64,000 bases of DNA from the NCBI GenBank assembly GCA_965116965.1, contig OZ220743.1:3410001-3474000 (forward strand). Direction: 5' to 3'. Numbering within the stretch: position 1 is the stretch's first letter; each line of letters begins with the position of its first letter. The translations under genes were made by a program, and so were the position numbers. Under the pieces are notes generated by a model, which worked only from the letters and a program-made list of their open reading frames with translations, had not been told where the DNA came from and did no database searches. Source of the DNA: Aldehydirespirator sp965116965 (GTDB taxonomy: Bacteria; Actinomycetota; Acidimicrobiia; Acidimicrobiales; Aldehydirespiratoraceae). Shown here piece after piece: positions 19,286 to 27,383 of this stretch.

Positions 19286-19414
19286 GAATTGGCAGCCGTC
19301 AGCGCCCAATCGGGAACCCTGGGCTGCCAATTCGGCCGACTGACTCGCAACCCTCGCCCTCCCTGGGGAATTGGCAGCAGAATGCACGCTATCCGTGCAC
19401 AACGCTGCCAATTC
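19286..19414. repeat. Palindromic repeat cluster, family 1, two copies (19286-19333, 19368-19414)
   Basis: One 48 bp variant with a different interior (19286-19333) and one standard 47 bp copy (19368-19414), starting 12 bp after the histidine kinase stop and upstream of the amine oxidase gene. The outer arms are the shared GAATTGGCAGC and GCTGCCAATTC. The spacing here is 82 bp, the only clear departure from about 71. Confidence 0.85.
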
Positions 19415-19426
19415 GGCCGGCTCGTC

Positions 19427-20842
19427 CTAGTCGTCTATCTCGGGGATCTGTAGCGAGAAGGCTGCGCCCCCCAGCGGCGACTCCCCCACCGTCGCCGTCC
19501 CGCCGTGAGCCTCGGCCACCTGGCGCACGATGGCCAGCCCGAGACCGGAGCCGGGCCGGTCGCGATCAGGGTCCAGGCGATGGAACCGCTCGAAGACCCG
19601 CTCCCGATCGGCCTCGGCCACCCCCGGGCCGGCGTCGTGCACGGTCACCGAGCCGCCATCCATCACCACCTCGACCGGCCCGTCGGTGCTGAACTTCACT
19701 GCGTTGTCCACCAGGTTGCGCACCGCGCGGGCCAATGCCTCCGGGCGGCCCTCCACCGTCACTCCCCGCCGCACCCGCACCACGATCTCGCGCCCGCTGC
19801 GGCGCCGGACCCGCTCCACCACCGGCTCCACCACGCCGGCCAACTCGATCAACTGGAGCTCTTCGTCGGTCTGGACGTCGGCAGCCAGGTCGACCAGCTC
19901 GGTCACCAGGTCGGTCAACTCGCCCAGCTCGGCGTCCACGTCGTCGAGCACGGAGGCCCGCTCCTCGGGCGCCAGCTCGTCGGAGCGCCGCAGCAGGTCG
20001 ACGTTGGTCCGCAGGCTGGTGAGCGGGGTGCGCAGCTCGTGGCTGGCGTCCATCACCAAGCGGTGCTGCTGGCGGCGGCTGGCGGACAGGGCTGCGAGCA
20101 TTGTCCGGAAGCTGCGGGCCAGGCGCCCCACCTCGCCGGCCTCCGAGCTCTCCACCGGCAGGTCGACGTCGCCGGTCTCGGCGATCTGCTCGGCCGTGTC
20201 CGTCAGCCTGACAATGGGGCGCACCGCCCGCCCGGCCAGGAACCAGGCCCCGGCCGCGGCGACCGCCACCGCCAGCAGACCGAACAGCAGCACCTGATGG
20301 CGGAGATCCTCCACTGCACTCTCCACCTCGTCCAGCGGGCGGGCCACCTGCACGAACACGCCGTCGGCGGCTCGTACGGTCATGAGCCGCAGGCTCATCC
20401 CGTGCGCCCTTACCGTGTCCACCACCGGCCCCCACTGCCGGGCCCGCTCCAGGCGCTCGGTGTCGGGCACGGTTCCGATGTCATCGTCGAGGGCGACGAT
20501 GACCTGGCCCCTGATCACGCCGTCGGCGCCGGCGTCCAGGTCGGTCACGACGACTCGGGCGTAGGCGTCCAATGACACCAGCGAGCCCAGCGGATCGGCC
20601 CGCAGCAACGACCCGATGCCCGTCGAGCGCCGGGGCAGGCTGCCGGCCCAGAAATCGCCGCGGGGCTCGGCGAACACCAGTGCCGCCCTCTCCAGCAGGT
20701 CTTGGTCCACTTCCTCCGTCAGTTCCGCGCTGGCCGAACGCACCGCGGTCCAGCCCACCACGGCAACGACCACCGTCACCACCGCGGCCACCAGCAGCGC
20801 GACCCGGACCCGAAGCGTCACCGGTCGATCCTGCGCGGGCAT
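19427..20842 (-). CDS. Two-component sensor histidine kinase, MprB-like
   Basis: Membrane histidine kinase of 471 residues. Transmembrane segments lie at about 12-33 and 183-204, enclosing an extracytoplasmic sensor of about 150 residues. A HAMP domain (205-256), HisKA with the phosphorylated His268 in MDASHELRTPL, and an ATPase domain with N-box LVDNAVKFS and G-box GSGLGLAI follow. It lies downstream of, and in the same direction as, the OmpR-type regulator, so the two form a pair. The resemblance to mycobacterial MprB is general and the signal is unknown. A family 2 repeat separates the two genes. Confidence 0.92.
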   Translation of the reverse strand: MPAQDRPVTLRVRVALLVAAVVTVVVAVVGWTAVRSASAELTEEVDQDLLERAALVFAEPRGDFWAGSLPRRSTGIGSLLRADPLGSLVSLDAYARVVVTDLDAGADGVIRGQVIVALDDDIGTVPDTERLERARQWGPVVDTVRAHGMSLRLMTVRAADGVFVQVARPLDEVESAVEDLRHQVLLFGLLAVAVAAAGAWFLAGRAVRPIVRLTDTAEQIAETGDVDLPVESSEAGEVGRLARSFRTMLAALSASRRQQHRLVMDASHELRTPLTSLRTNVDLLRRSDELAPEERASVLDDVDAELGELTDLVTELVDLAADVQTDEELQLIELAGVVEPVVERVRRRSGREIVVRVRRGVTVEGRPEALARAVRNLVDNAVKFSTDGPVEVVMDGGSVTVHDAGPGVAEADRERVFERFHRLDPDRDRPGSGLGLAIVRQVAEAHGGTATVGESPLGGAAFSLQIPEIDD

Positions 20843-20869
20843 GTGACGCCGCCTCGCGATGCAGCACTG

Positions 20870-20973
20870 TCACTCCCGCTCCTGTTCGCTTCGCTCACGG
20901 GCCGCTCGGGCCACGGCCTCGCTCGGGGCATCGCAGCCATTGTCACGAATCGCTCCGTTTCCCGCTCGGCCTC
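20870..20973 (-). repeat. Family 2 gene-end repeat, copy 1
   Basis: About 104 bp. Read on the minus strand it starts GAGGCCGAGCG inside the 3' end of the response regulator gene and runs through GAGCGAGGCCGTGGCCCGAG to GAGCGGGAGTGAC. The last codons and stop of the regulator lie inside it. Related copies occur at 25550, 41290, 42723 and 54048. Confidence 0.75.
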
Positions 20974-21755
20974 TGGTCAATCCTGGCCACGTAGCCGACC
21001 CCGCGCACGGTGTGGACGATCCTGGACGCGCCGTCGGCCTCGGTCTTGCGGCGCAGGTACCCGACGTACACGTCGAGAGTCTTGGACCCGGCGTCCAGGG
21101 TTCCCTCCCAGACCTGCTCGTAGATGTCGAAGCGGCTCAGGACGACGCCGACGTTGCGCACCAGCAACTCCAGCAGGTCGAACTCCTTCACCGACAGATT
21201 GATGGGCCGACCGGCCCGCGCTGCCAGACGTCCCTCGACGTCGATTTCGAGATCGCCGAGGCGCAGCACGCCGTCGCGGCCCGATGGGATCGCGCTAGCA
21301 CTCCGGCCTCTCTGCCCGGCACGCTCGCCCCCGTCGGCCGCCGCCCTCAACCGGGCCCTCACCCTGGCCAGGAGCTCCTCGACGGCGAAGGGCTTGACGA
21401 GGTAGTCGTCGGCGCCGGCGTCGAGACCGGCCACCCGGTCGTCCACCTCGTGGCGGGCCGTGAGCATGAGGATCTGGGTGTCGCAGCCCTTCTGTCGCAG
21501 CATCCGGCACACGCTGAGACCGTCGGCGTTGGGCATCGAGACGTCCAGCACCAGCAGGTCAGGCCGGTGAGCGTCGTGAGCTCTGAGCGCGGCGGCCCCG
21601 TCGGGCACGGCCACCACCTCATAGCCCTCCAGCCGCAGGTACCGGTCGAGCGAGTCCCGCACCCGGCGATCGTCCTCTGCGATCAGGATGGTGGCCGCGG
21701 CCTCTCCTCCGTCTGCGGACTGCACCGTCACATTGTGGCCCCGCAAAGTGAACAT
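20943..21755 (-). CDS. OmpR/PhoB-family response regulator, MprA-like
   Basis: DNA-binding response regulator of 270 residues and partner of the kinase downstream. The receiver domain begins ILIAEDDRRVRDSL, with phosphoacceptor Asp71 in LLVLDVSMPN, the conserved Thr in MLTARH and Lys in LVKPF. A linker of about 25 residues leads to a winged-helix domain ending VHTVRGVGYVAR. The final residues, through SGKRSDS, are encoded by the family 2 repeat and lie beyond the usual end of the fold. It is divergent from surE with 59 bp between the starts. Confidence 0.93.
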   Translation of the reverse strand: MFTLRGHNVTVQSADGGEAAATILIAEDDRRVRDSLDRYLRLEGYEVVAVPDGAAALRAHDAHRPDLLVLDVSMPNADGLSVCRMLRQKGCDTQILMLTARHEVDDRVAGLDAGADDYLVKPFAVEELLARVRARLRAAADGGERAGQRGRSASAIPSGRDGVLRLGDLEIDVEGRLAARAGRPINLSVKEFDLLELLVRNVGVVLSRFDIYEQVWEGTLDAGSKTLDVYVGYLRRKTEADGASRIVHTVRGVGYVARIDQRPSGKRSDS

Positions 21756-21814
21756 CAGGTTAGAACTTCGCCCGGCGCGGCTTCGGGGCGCATCCGGACG
21801 GCTAGGGTCGGTCA

Positions 21815-22639
21815 GTGCGCATTCTTGTCACCAACGATGACGGCATCGACTCGATCGGGCTGCACGTGCTGGCCCGGGCCATGGGCGAGATCGGCGAGGT
21901 CGTCGTGGTGGCGCCCGACAAGGAGTACTCGGGCTACGGCGCTGCCTTCGGGCCCCTGCACCTGATCAAGCCCGAGGTTCACCGCGCCCGGATCGACGGG
22001 GTGGACGAGGTGTGGTCGGTGACGGGCCCTCCGGCGCTGTGCGTGATGTTCGGGCGCCTGAACCTGTTTGACCACTACGACCTCGTGGTGGCCGGCATCA
22101 ACCCCGGCGCCAATGTGGGCCGCTCGGTCTACCACTCCGGCACCGTCGGGGCCTGCCTGACGGCCCGCAACGGTGGCGTGAGCGGCGTGGCCGTCAGCCA
22201 GACAGTCGAGTCGTTCGGAGTGGAGGGCCAGGGCTGGGAGGAGATGCTCGCCGACCAGCACTGGGAGACCGCCGCGACCGTGGCCACCGCCGCGGTGGAG
22301 GGCCTGGCCGCCGCGCTGCCGCCGGAGCCCGTAGTGCTCAACATCAACGTTCCCGACCGGGAGCTGCGCGATATCAAGGGCTGGAGGCGCACCGACGTCG
22401 GCATCGAGCCGCCCCGCTCGATGGCGACCGCACACCTCGAGCCCAGGCCGGGCCACACCGACGCATTCCGGGTGAAGATGGATTGGGGCGAGGCCATCGA
22501 GCTTCCCGAATACACCGACGGCGGCGCGGTGATGGCCGGATGGGTGTCGGTGGGATGGCTGGGCCGCCTGGAAGCGACCGAACCGAGCTTCGCCGGGGTG
22601 GCGGAGACCGAGTCGCGCCTCGACAAGCTACTGACCTGA
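21815..22639 (+). CDS. surE: 5'/3'-nucleotidase SurE
   Basis: Metal-dependent nucleoside monophosphate phosphatase. It has 274 residues from a GTG start. The N-terminal signature MRILVTNDDGIDS provides the metal ligands Asp8 and Asp9, and the family pattern INPGANVG with VYHSGTVGA appears at about residues 92-110. The C-terminal part after residue 180 is typical of actinobacterial SurE. GTG at 21815 is the only start ahead of the invariant first strand. Confidence 0.93.
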   Translation: MRILVTNDDGIDSIGLHVLARAMGEIGEVVVVAPDKEYSGYGAAFGPLHLIKPEVHRARIDGVDEVWSVTGPPALCVMFGRLNLFDHYDLVVAGINPGANVGRSVYHSGTVGACLTARNGGVSGVAVSQTVESFGVEGQGWEEMLADQHWETAATVATAAVEGLAAALPPEPVVLNINVPDRELRDIKGWRRTDVGIEPPRSMATAHLEPRPGHTDAFRVKMDWGEAIELPEYTDGGAVMAGWVSVGWLGRLEATEPSFAGVAETESRLDKLLT

Positions 22640-22690
22640 CCCGACCCAGTCTCCGGAGGCCGAGCCTGTTGGGAGGCGTAGCGTTGGACG

Positions 22691-23026
22691 GTGGCCCTTA
22701 CCGCGTCTGGCCTGGCCAAGGCTTACGGCACCCGCCAACTCTTCGAGGGCGTGACCCTGCACCTGCCGGTGGGTCGCCGGGTCGCGCTCGTGGGCGGCAA
22801 CGGCACCGGCAAGACGACGCTGCTGGAGATCATGGCCGGACTGATCGAGCCCGACGCGGGCACGGTCACCAGGCCACGCGACGCCCGGATCGGGTACCTG
22901 CCCCAGGACCTCCGCGAGGTCCATGAAGGGACCGTCCGCTCCCATGTGATGGCCGGCGCCGGGCACCTGTGGCCAGTTGTCCGGTCGCTACTTGTGGAAC
23001 TACAGTGGGTGGTCTGGGACGATTGA
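22691..23026 (+). pseudogene. Truncated ABC-F ATPase, N-terminal fragment
   Basis: GTG at 22691 opens a frame with the first 95 or so residues of an ABC-F (duplicated ATP-binding cassette) protein: ALTASGLAKAYGTRQLFEGV, Walker A GGNGTGKTT at 35-43 and the Q-loop in IGYLPQDL. Homology stops near residue 95, and 16 unrelated residues lead to a stop. Full ABC-F proteins are about 530 residues and need both cassettes, so this is a remnant. The breakpoint lies near 22970 where base composition also changes. Confidence 0.75.
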
Positions 23027-23150
23027 CAACAGTGGTTGGCAGGAATCACATGGTTCGAACGTTGCAGCATGTTCATCACACACTGCGTGGGACCAGTACT
23101 GGACTCCACACATTTCCGGCTACTACCTACCGGCTGCGATAGCTGGGTAA
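22974..23150 (+). pseudogene. C-terminal fragment of an unrelated protein joined to the ABC-F remnant
   Basis: From about 22974 a different frame encodes 58 Trp-, Tyr- and Ser-rich residues (SGRYLWNYSGWSGTIDNSGW, later DQYWTPHISGYYLPAAIAG) ending at TAA 23148-23150. The composition looks like the tail of an extracellular or surface protein. No start codon of its own is evident. It is best explained as the other side of the deletion that truncated the ABC-F gene. Family not recognised. Confidence 0.4.
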
Positions 23151-23867
23151 TTGAACACTGTGCGGGGCGCGCGCCGGTGGCTGCTTGCAGCATCATTGTC
23201 GTTGGTGTGTGTCACGGGCTGCGCTGCGCCGTCTGAGCCGTCTGCGACCAGCCCGGAGAACGAGGTAGATCAGATCGAGCCACACGGCACGGTGCCGGTG
23301 GACGATGTTCAACTGGAAGCGAACGTTGAGAGGTCCTATGCCGCGATGGCTGCCAACGAGCACGCCCCCGTGTGGGGCGCCTTCACCGGGCTGACGGGGC
23401 CCGACAGCGAGCAGGCCTGGGCGGAGCGCATTCGTCGGGCATGCGAGGCGCCGCTGTGGGAACGCGAAGCGGCCGAGACCCTCGCGGCCGAATTCGTGAC
23501 CGCCGACGGAGGCGACCCAGGGAAACCTCACGGGCTCTTTCCCGACAGTGTCGACCTGCTCACCGACGCCGTTTGGGCGCTGTGGATGCTTGCGACATCG
23601 CCCCAAGGTTGCCCTGGGGACTTTCCGTCTCTCGCGAGCAGTGTCCTCGTCTGGTACAACCTGACCGGCATGCGAGGACCTACCGACCTCGCTGCATGGC
23701 GTGAGAGGCTGGACCGTATCTGCGCGACATCCGCCGACGACGAAGGAGCGCAGAGGCTCGCCGAGGAGCTGGTACGCGAAGACCGCTCCGAGGTGATGGA
23801 CCCCAACGTCCTCAACGTGCTCAACGCCATGCGGGTCGTCGCGCGGCATCCCGAAGCCTGCACCTGA
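23151..23867 (+). CDS. Putative secreted lipoprotein, unknown function
   Basis: A 238-residue protein with a basic N-terminus (RGARRW), a hydrophobic stretch LLAASLSLVCV and a lipobox VTGC at about 21-24, so it is probably lipid-anchored outside the membrane. The mature part is acidic and helical, with two similar units (GPDSEQAWAERIRRACEAPLW and GPTDLAAWRERLDRICAT) that suggest an internal duplication. TTG 23151 directly follows the TAA of the preceding fragment; GTG 23160 is an alternative. Family not recognised. Confidence 0.65.
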   Translation: MNTVRGARRWLLAASLSLVCVTGCAAPSEPSATSPENEVDQIEPHGTVPVDDVQLEANVERSYAAMAANEHAPVWGAFTGLTGPDSEQAWAERIRRACEAPLWEREAAETLAAEFVTADGGDPGKPHGLFPDSVDLLTDAVWALWMLATSPQGCPGDFPSLASSVLVWYNLTGMRGPTDLAAWRERLDRICATSADDEGAQRLAEELVREDRSEVMDPNVLNVLNAMRVVARHPEACT

Positions 23868-24018
23868 CGACTGCGGTACTTCCGTCCCGTTGCAGCACGT
23901 TGGCCCGCCAGCATCGAGGGGCCCGGACCCTGACAGGCGCCGCCGGACACCATTCGGACCGAAACGGGCTCATCGCCAAGCTCAGGCGATCCGGGTCGCG
24001 ACGCGCTGGAAGAAACCG

Positions 24019-25557
24019 ATGCTGCTAGCCGACCTCGTCGCCTGCACCAACGCCGTGGCGGCCACCTCGGCGCGCACGGCGAAGATCGAATCCCTGGCCG
24101 AGCTGTTGAACCAAGCCGACGGCCGCGAGGCCGGCGTGGTGGCCGGGCTGTTGGCGGGCGACCCGCGCCAGGGACGCGTCGGGGTGGGCTGGGCCACCGT
24201 GGCCACACTTCAGACGGACACCGCCCGCGAGCCGACCCTGGAAGTGGGCGATCTCGACGCGATGCTCACCGCGGTGGCGGGCGCATCCGGTGACGGGTCG
24301 GCGCAGAGGCGCCTCGACCTCCTCGAGGGCTTCCTGGCCCGGGCCACGCCGGAGGAGGCCGACTTTGTGAGGCGGCTGCTCGTGGGAGAGCTGCGCCAGG
24401 GAGCCAACGAGGGGGTGGTGGTGGAGGCGGTGGCCCGAGCTGCGGACGTGACGGCATCGGTGGTCCGCCGAGCCCTGATGCTGGTCGGCGACCTCGGCGA
24501 GACGGCCGGCATCGCTCTCACACAGGGAGCCCCCGGACTGGAGGCGGCCCGGTTCGAGATCTTCCGACCGATCCGGCCCATGCTGGCCTCCACCGCCGAC
24601 GACGCGGCGTCGGCGGTCGCTGAGCTGGGCCGGTGCTCGGTGGAGTGGAAGCTGGACGGGATCCGCATCCAAGTCCACCGGCGAGGCGATGAGGTCCGGA
24701 TCTGGACCCGCAATCTGAACGAGGTGACCGACCGTCTCGGCGAGGTCGCCGACGTGGTTCGCAGCCTCCCCGTGAAGGTCGCGGCCCTCGACGGGGAAGT
24801 GCTGGGACTGGCCGACGATCTCGGGCCTGCCGCGTTCCAGGACACAATGGGCCGTGTCGGCACGAGAGGCACCGGCGGGAGCGCTCCCTCCCGCAGCGAG
24901 ACCGTGAGGGTCAGGCCCCTGTTCTTCGACGCGCTTCATTTGGACGGGCGCGACCTGCTCGATGAGCCGCTCGAGGTCCGGCTCGGCTGCCTGGCCGAAG
25001 CGGCCGCCGACCATCGAGTGCCGGGGGTCGTCACCGCCCATCCTGACGAGGCCGAGCAGGTGTTCGCCGCCGCGGTGGGGGCCGGCCACGAGGGCGTGGT
25101 GGTCAAGGCCGCCGGCTCGCCCTACGCGGCGGGACGGCGGGGAAAGGCCTGGCGCAAGGTCAAGCCGGTGCACAGCCTCGACCTGGTGGTGCTGGCCGTG
25201 GAGCCCGGGAGCGGTCGCCGTCGAGGCTGGCTGTCCAACATCCACCTGGGAGCCCGGGACCCCGGCGGGGGGTTCGTGATGGTGGGCAAGACGTTCAAGG
25301 GCATGACCGACGAGATGCTGGAATGGCAGACCCGACGCTTCGACGAGCTGGCCACCGACCGCAGGGCCCACGTGGTGGAGCTGAGGCCCGAGCAGGTGGT
25401 GGAGATCGCGGTCGACGGCGTGCAGCGGTCGAGCCGCTACCCGGGAGGCGTGGCCCTGCGCTTCGCCCGAGTGGCGCGCTACCGCAGCGACAAGCCCGCC
25501 GCCGACGCCGACACCATCGACGCGGTGCGCAGCCTTCTTCCGGGTCCCAGAGGCTGA
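24019..25557 (+). CDS. lig: ATP-dependent DNA ligase (actinobacterial LigB-like)
   Basis: Seals nicks in DNA using ATP, in addition to the essential NAD-dependent ligase encoded elsewhere. It has 512 residues from ATG 24019, close to the size of mycobacterial LigB, preceded by GGAAGAAA. The N-terminal helical DNA-binding domain (1-180) is followed by the adenylation domain with motif I EWKLDGIRIQ (Lys211 is the AMP acceptor), motif IIIa LFFDALHLDG, motif IV EGVVVKA and motif V AWRKVKPV, then an OB-fold. Its last codons and stop fall in a family 2 repeat. Confidence 0.9.
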   Translation: MLLADLVACTNAVAATSARTAKIESLAELLNQADGREAGVVAGLLAGDPRQGRVGVGWATVATLQTDTAREPTLEVGDLDAMLTAVAGASGDGSAQRRLDLLEGFLARATPEEADFVRRLLVGELRQGANEGVVVEAVARAADVTASVVRRALMLVGDLGETAGIALTQGAPGLEAARFEIFRPIRPMLASTADDAASAVAELGRCSVEWKLDGIRIQVHRRGDEVRIWTRNLNEVTDRLGEVADVVRSLPVKVAALDGEVLGLADDLGPAAFQDTMGRVGTRGTGGSAPSRSETVRVRPLFFDALHLDGRDLLDEPLEVRLGCLAEAAADHRVPGVVTAHPDEAEQVFAAAVGAGHEGVVVKAAGSPYAAGRRGKAWRKVKPVHSLDLVVLAVEPGSGRRRGWLSNIHLGARDPGGGFVMVGKTFKGMTDEMLEWQTRRFDELATDRRAHVVELRPEQVVEIAVDGVQRSSRYPGGVALRFARVARYRSDKPAADADTIDAVRSLLPGPRG

Positions 25558-25650
25558 GCGGATACGCCGAACCATGAGCACTTCTCATGACGATGAGCGA
25601 GGCCGTGGCCCGAGCGGCCCGCGAGCGCAGCGAACAAGAGCGGGAGACAC
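25550..25650 (+). repeat. Family 2 gene-end repeat, copy 2
   Basis: Plus-strand copy of the element at 20870, starting GAGGCTGAGCGG across the ligase stop codon and ending CGGGAGACAC. It contains the core GAGCGAGGCCGTGGCCCGAG. It reads in the same sense as the gene whose end it overlaps, as in copies 1 and 5. Confidence 0.7.
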
Positions 25651-25671
25651 GGGATCTGTAGGATCGGCGTC

Positions 25672-25962
25672 ATGACCGGCACAGCCAGCATCTCCGCCAC
25701 GGACACGACCGAGCACCGTCCGACCCCCGCGACCACCACGGTCACCGAGCCCGACGTACGGCCGGTCACCGATGACGGCGACCACGACCGCTTCGCCCAC
25801 TACACCCGCCGGGCCGACGCCAACCGGGCCTACGTCGAGGGCACGCCGGTGCGAGCCCTCTGCGGCAAGGTCTGGGTACCGAGCCGGGACCCGTCCCGAT
25901 ACCCGGTGTGCCCGGAGTGCGCCAAGATCCGGGAGCGACTCCGCAAGCGGGCATTCAACTAG
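25672..25962 (+). CDS. DUF3039 domain protein
   Basis: A 96-residue protein of a small actinobacterial family of unknown function. Its core reads VRALCGKVWVPSRDPSRYPV followed by CPECAKIRERL. The three Cys suggest a metal-binding ribbon. The first 35 residues are Thr-rich and probably disordered. It is followed at 33 bp by a membrane-anchored peptidoglycan-binding protein. Confidence 0.82.
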   Translation: MTGTASISATDTTEHRPTPATTTVTEPDVRPVTDDGDHDRFAHYTRRADANRAYVEGTPVRALCGKVWVPSRDPSRYPVCPECAKIRERLRKRAFN

Positions 25963-25995
25963 GGGGCCGGCGAAGGGCTGGCACCCGAGACCACG

Positions 25996-26409
25996 ATGCG
26001 CACCCACCTGCAGGGCACCTTCCTGCTGATCGTGCTGCTGCTGGTCTTCTGGTGGACGCTGAACTGGGCCGTCCCGATCCTGGACAGCGCCGTGTTCGGC
26101 GAGGACGGCGCCGTTGTGGCCCGGGCACCCCTGGAGACCGACGACCAGGCCGCCGCCGACCGCGGCCTGGAGCAGGACCAGCCGCTCGACGGCAACGAAG
26201 TGGCTGATCTGCAGAGCGCGCTGACACAACTCGGCTACAGCCCCGGCCCCATCGACGGCATCATGGGCGAACTCACCCGCCAAGCCATCCACGACGCCAA
26301 GGTCGATGTCGGGCTGGAGGAGGCGTCCGACCGCAGGCTGCTCGAGACCCTCAACGCCGCCCTGGAGGCTCTCAGCTCCCCACCCGACCCGGACACGCCG
26401 GGACCCTGA
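25996..26409 (+). CDS. Membrane-anchored peptidoglycan-binding domain protein
   Basis: A 137-residue protein with a transmembrane segment at about 8-28 (TFLLIVLLLVFWWTLNWAV) and an extracytoplasmic PG_binding_1 domain at about 62-115 (EVADLQSALTQLGYSPGPID, then GIMGELTRQAI). It is probably anchored in the membrane and touches the cell wall. The stop is followed at once by the next gene, suggesting co-transcription. Confidence 0.82.
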   Translation: MRTHLQGTFLLIVLLLVFWWTLNWAVPILDSAVFGEDGAVVARAPLETDDQAAADRGLEQDQPLDGNEVADLQSALTQLGYSPGPIDGIMGELTRQAIHDAKVDVGLEEASDRRLLETLNAALEALSSPPDPDTPGP

Positions 26410-26410
26410 G

Positions 26411-27343
26411 ATGCAGCGCCCCATAGACGCCGACGCCGCACCGGCTGCCCCGAACACCGCGCCGGACTGCTCGACCGTCTTCCGGCCCGGCTACGACCTC
26501 AACCTCAAGGTGACGTTGATGTGGGTCAAGACTTCGCAGCGCCGCAGAGGGGTCGGATGGTGGGCCACGGACACGCCCGAAGGCCCGGCCTCGGTGGCTT
26601 TCCGGGCTGTCGGCGGCCAGGTCCTGGCCGACGCTTGGGGGCCCGGCGCCGAGTGGGCCATCAACGGGGTGCCGGCCCTGCTCGGAGACAGCGACGATCC
26701 CAGCGGGTTCCGCCCCCTGCATCCGGTGGTGCGTGATCTGGTGGCCCGGCTGGGTGTGCCCCGGCTGGGCGCCACCGGCCGCTGGTTCGAGGCCATGGCC
26801 ACCGCCGCGGTGTACCAGCGGGTGGTGAGCGCCGACGCCAGGACCGCGGTGGCCCGGATGGGTCGGCTGCACGGGGCCGAGGTTCCCGGATCGGGTCCGT
26901 TGCCGCTGTTCCCCCGCCCCGAGGCGGTGTTGCGGGTACCCGACCACGAATTCCATCGGGCCGGCGTCGACCGCGCGCGCGCCCGGGTGATCCGGGTCGC
27001 CGCCAAGCACGCCGACCGCCTCGAAGGGCTGGGCGAGCTTCCCGCAGCCGAGGCCCGCCAGTGGCTGCAGCGCCTGCCCGGCGTCGGCCCGTGGACCGCG
27101 GCCCGCACGACCGGCGCGGCTGCGGGCGACCCCGACGCGGTGCCGGTGGGCGACCTTCACGTGCCAAGGCTGGTCACCTACGCCCTCAGCGGCGCCACCG
27201 ACGGCGACGACGACTCGATGCTGGAGCTGCTGGAGCCCTACGCCGGCCACCGGGGCCGGGTCGTCCGCCTGGTCAAGGCCGCCGGCATCGGCCCGCCAAG
27301 ACACCACCCCGCCCCCACCCGCTTCGACATCAGCCGCATCTAA
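26411..27343 (+). CDS. DNA-3-methyladenine glycosylase family protein (AlkA-like, HhH-GPD)
   Basis: Base-excision-repair glycosylase of 310 residues starting ATG 26411, one base after the previous stop. The helix-hairpin-helix LQRLPGVGPWTA (219-230) is followed by the catalytic Asp248 in PVGDLHVP, the arrangement of AlkA and related alkylation-damage glycosylases. The N-terminal half (VTLMWVKTSQRRRGVGWW) is the divergent AlkA-type beta domain. Substrate range cannot be read from sequence. An AlkD-like gene 1.2 kb away also points to alkylation repair. Confidence 0.85.
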   Translation: MQRPIDADAAPAAPNTAPDCSTVFRPGYDLNLKVTLMWVKTSQRRRGVGWWATDTPEGPASVAFRAVGGQVLADAWGPGAEWAINGVPALLGDSDDPSGFRPLHPVVRDLVARLGVPRLGATGRWFEAMATAAVYQRVVSADARTAVARMGRLHGAEVPGSGPLPLFPRPEAVLRVPDHEFHRAGVDRARARVIRVAAKHADRLEGLGELPAAEARQWLQRLPGVGPWTAARTTGAAAGDPDAVPVGDLHVPRLVTYALSGATDGDDDSMLELLEPYAGHRGRVVRLVKAAGIGPPRHHPAPTRFDISRI

Positions 27344-27383
27344 CTGTCAGTTCACGTGAGACCGATCGGGAGGAGGGAGTGGC

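Noticed and set aside
17842..19350. The longer amine oxidase start at TTG 19350.
   Set aside because: The extra 32 residues are encoded by a palindromic repeat, and the twin-arginine leader begins right after TTG 19254.
23193..23849. Minus-strand frame opposite the lipoprotein gene.
   Set aside because: No domain, and the plus-strand protein has a convincing signal peptide and lipobox.
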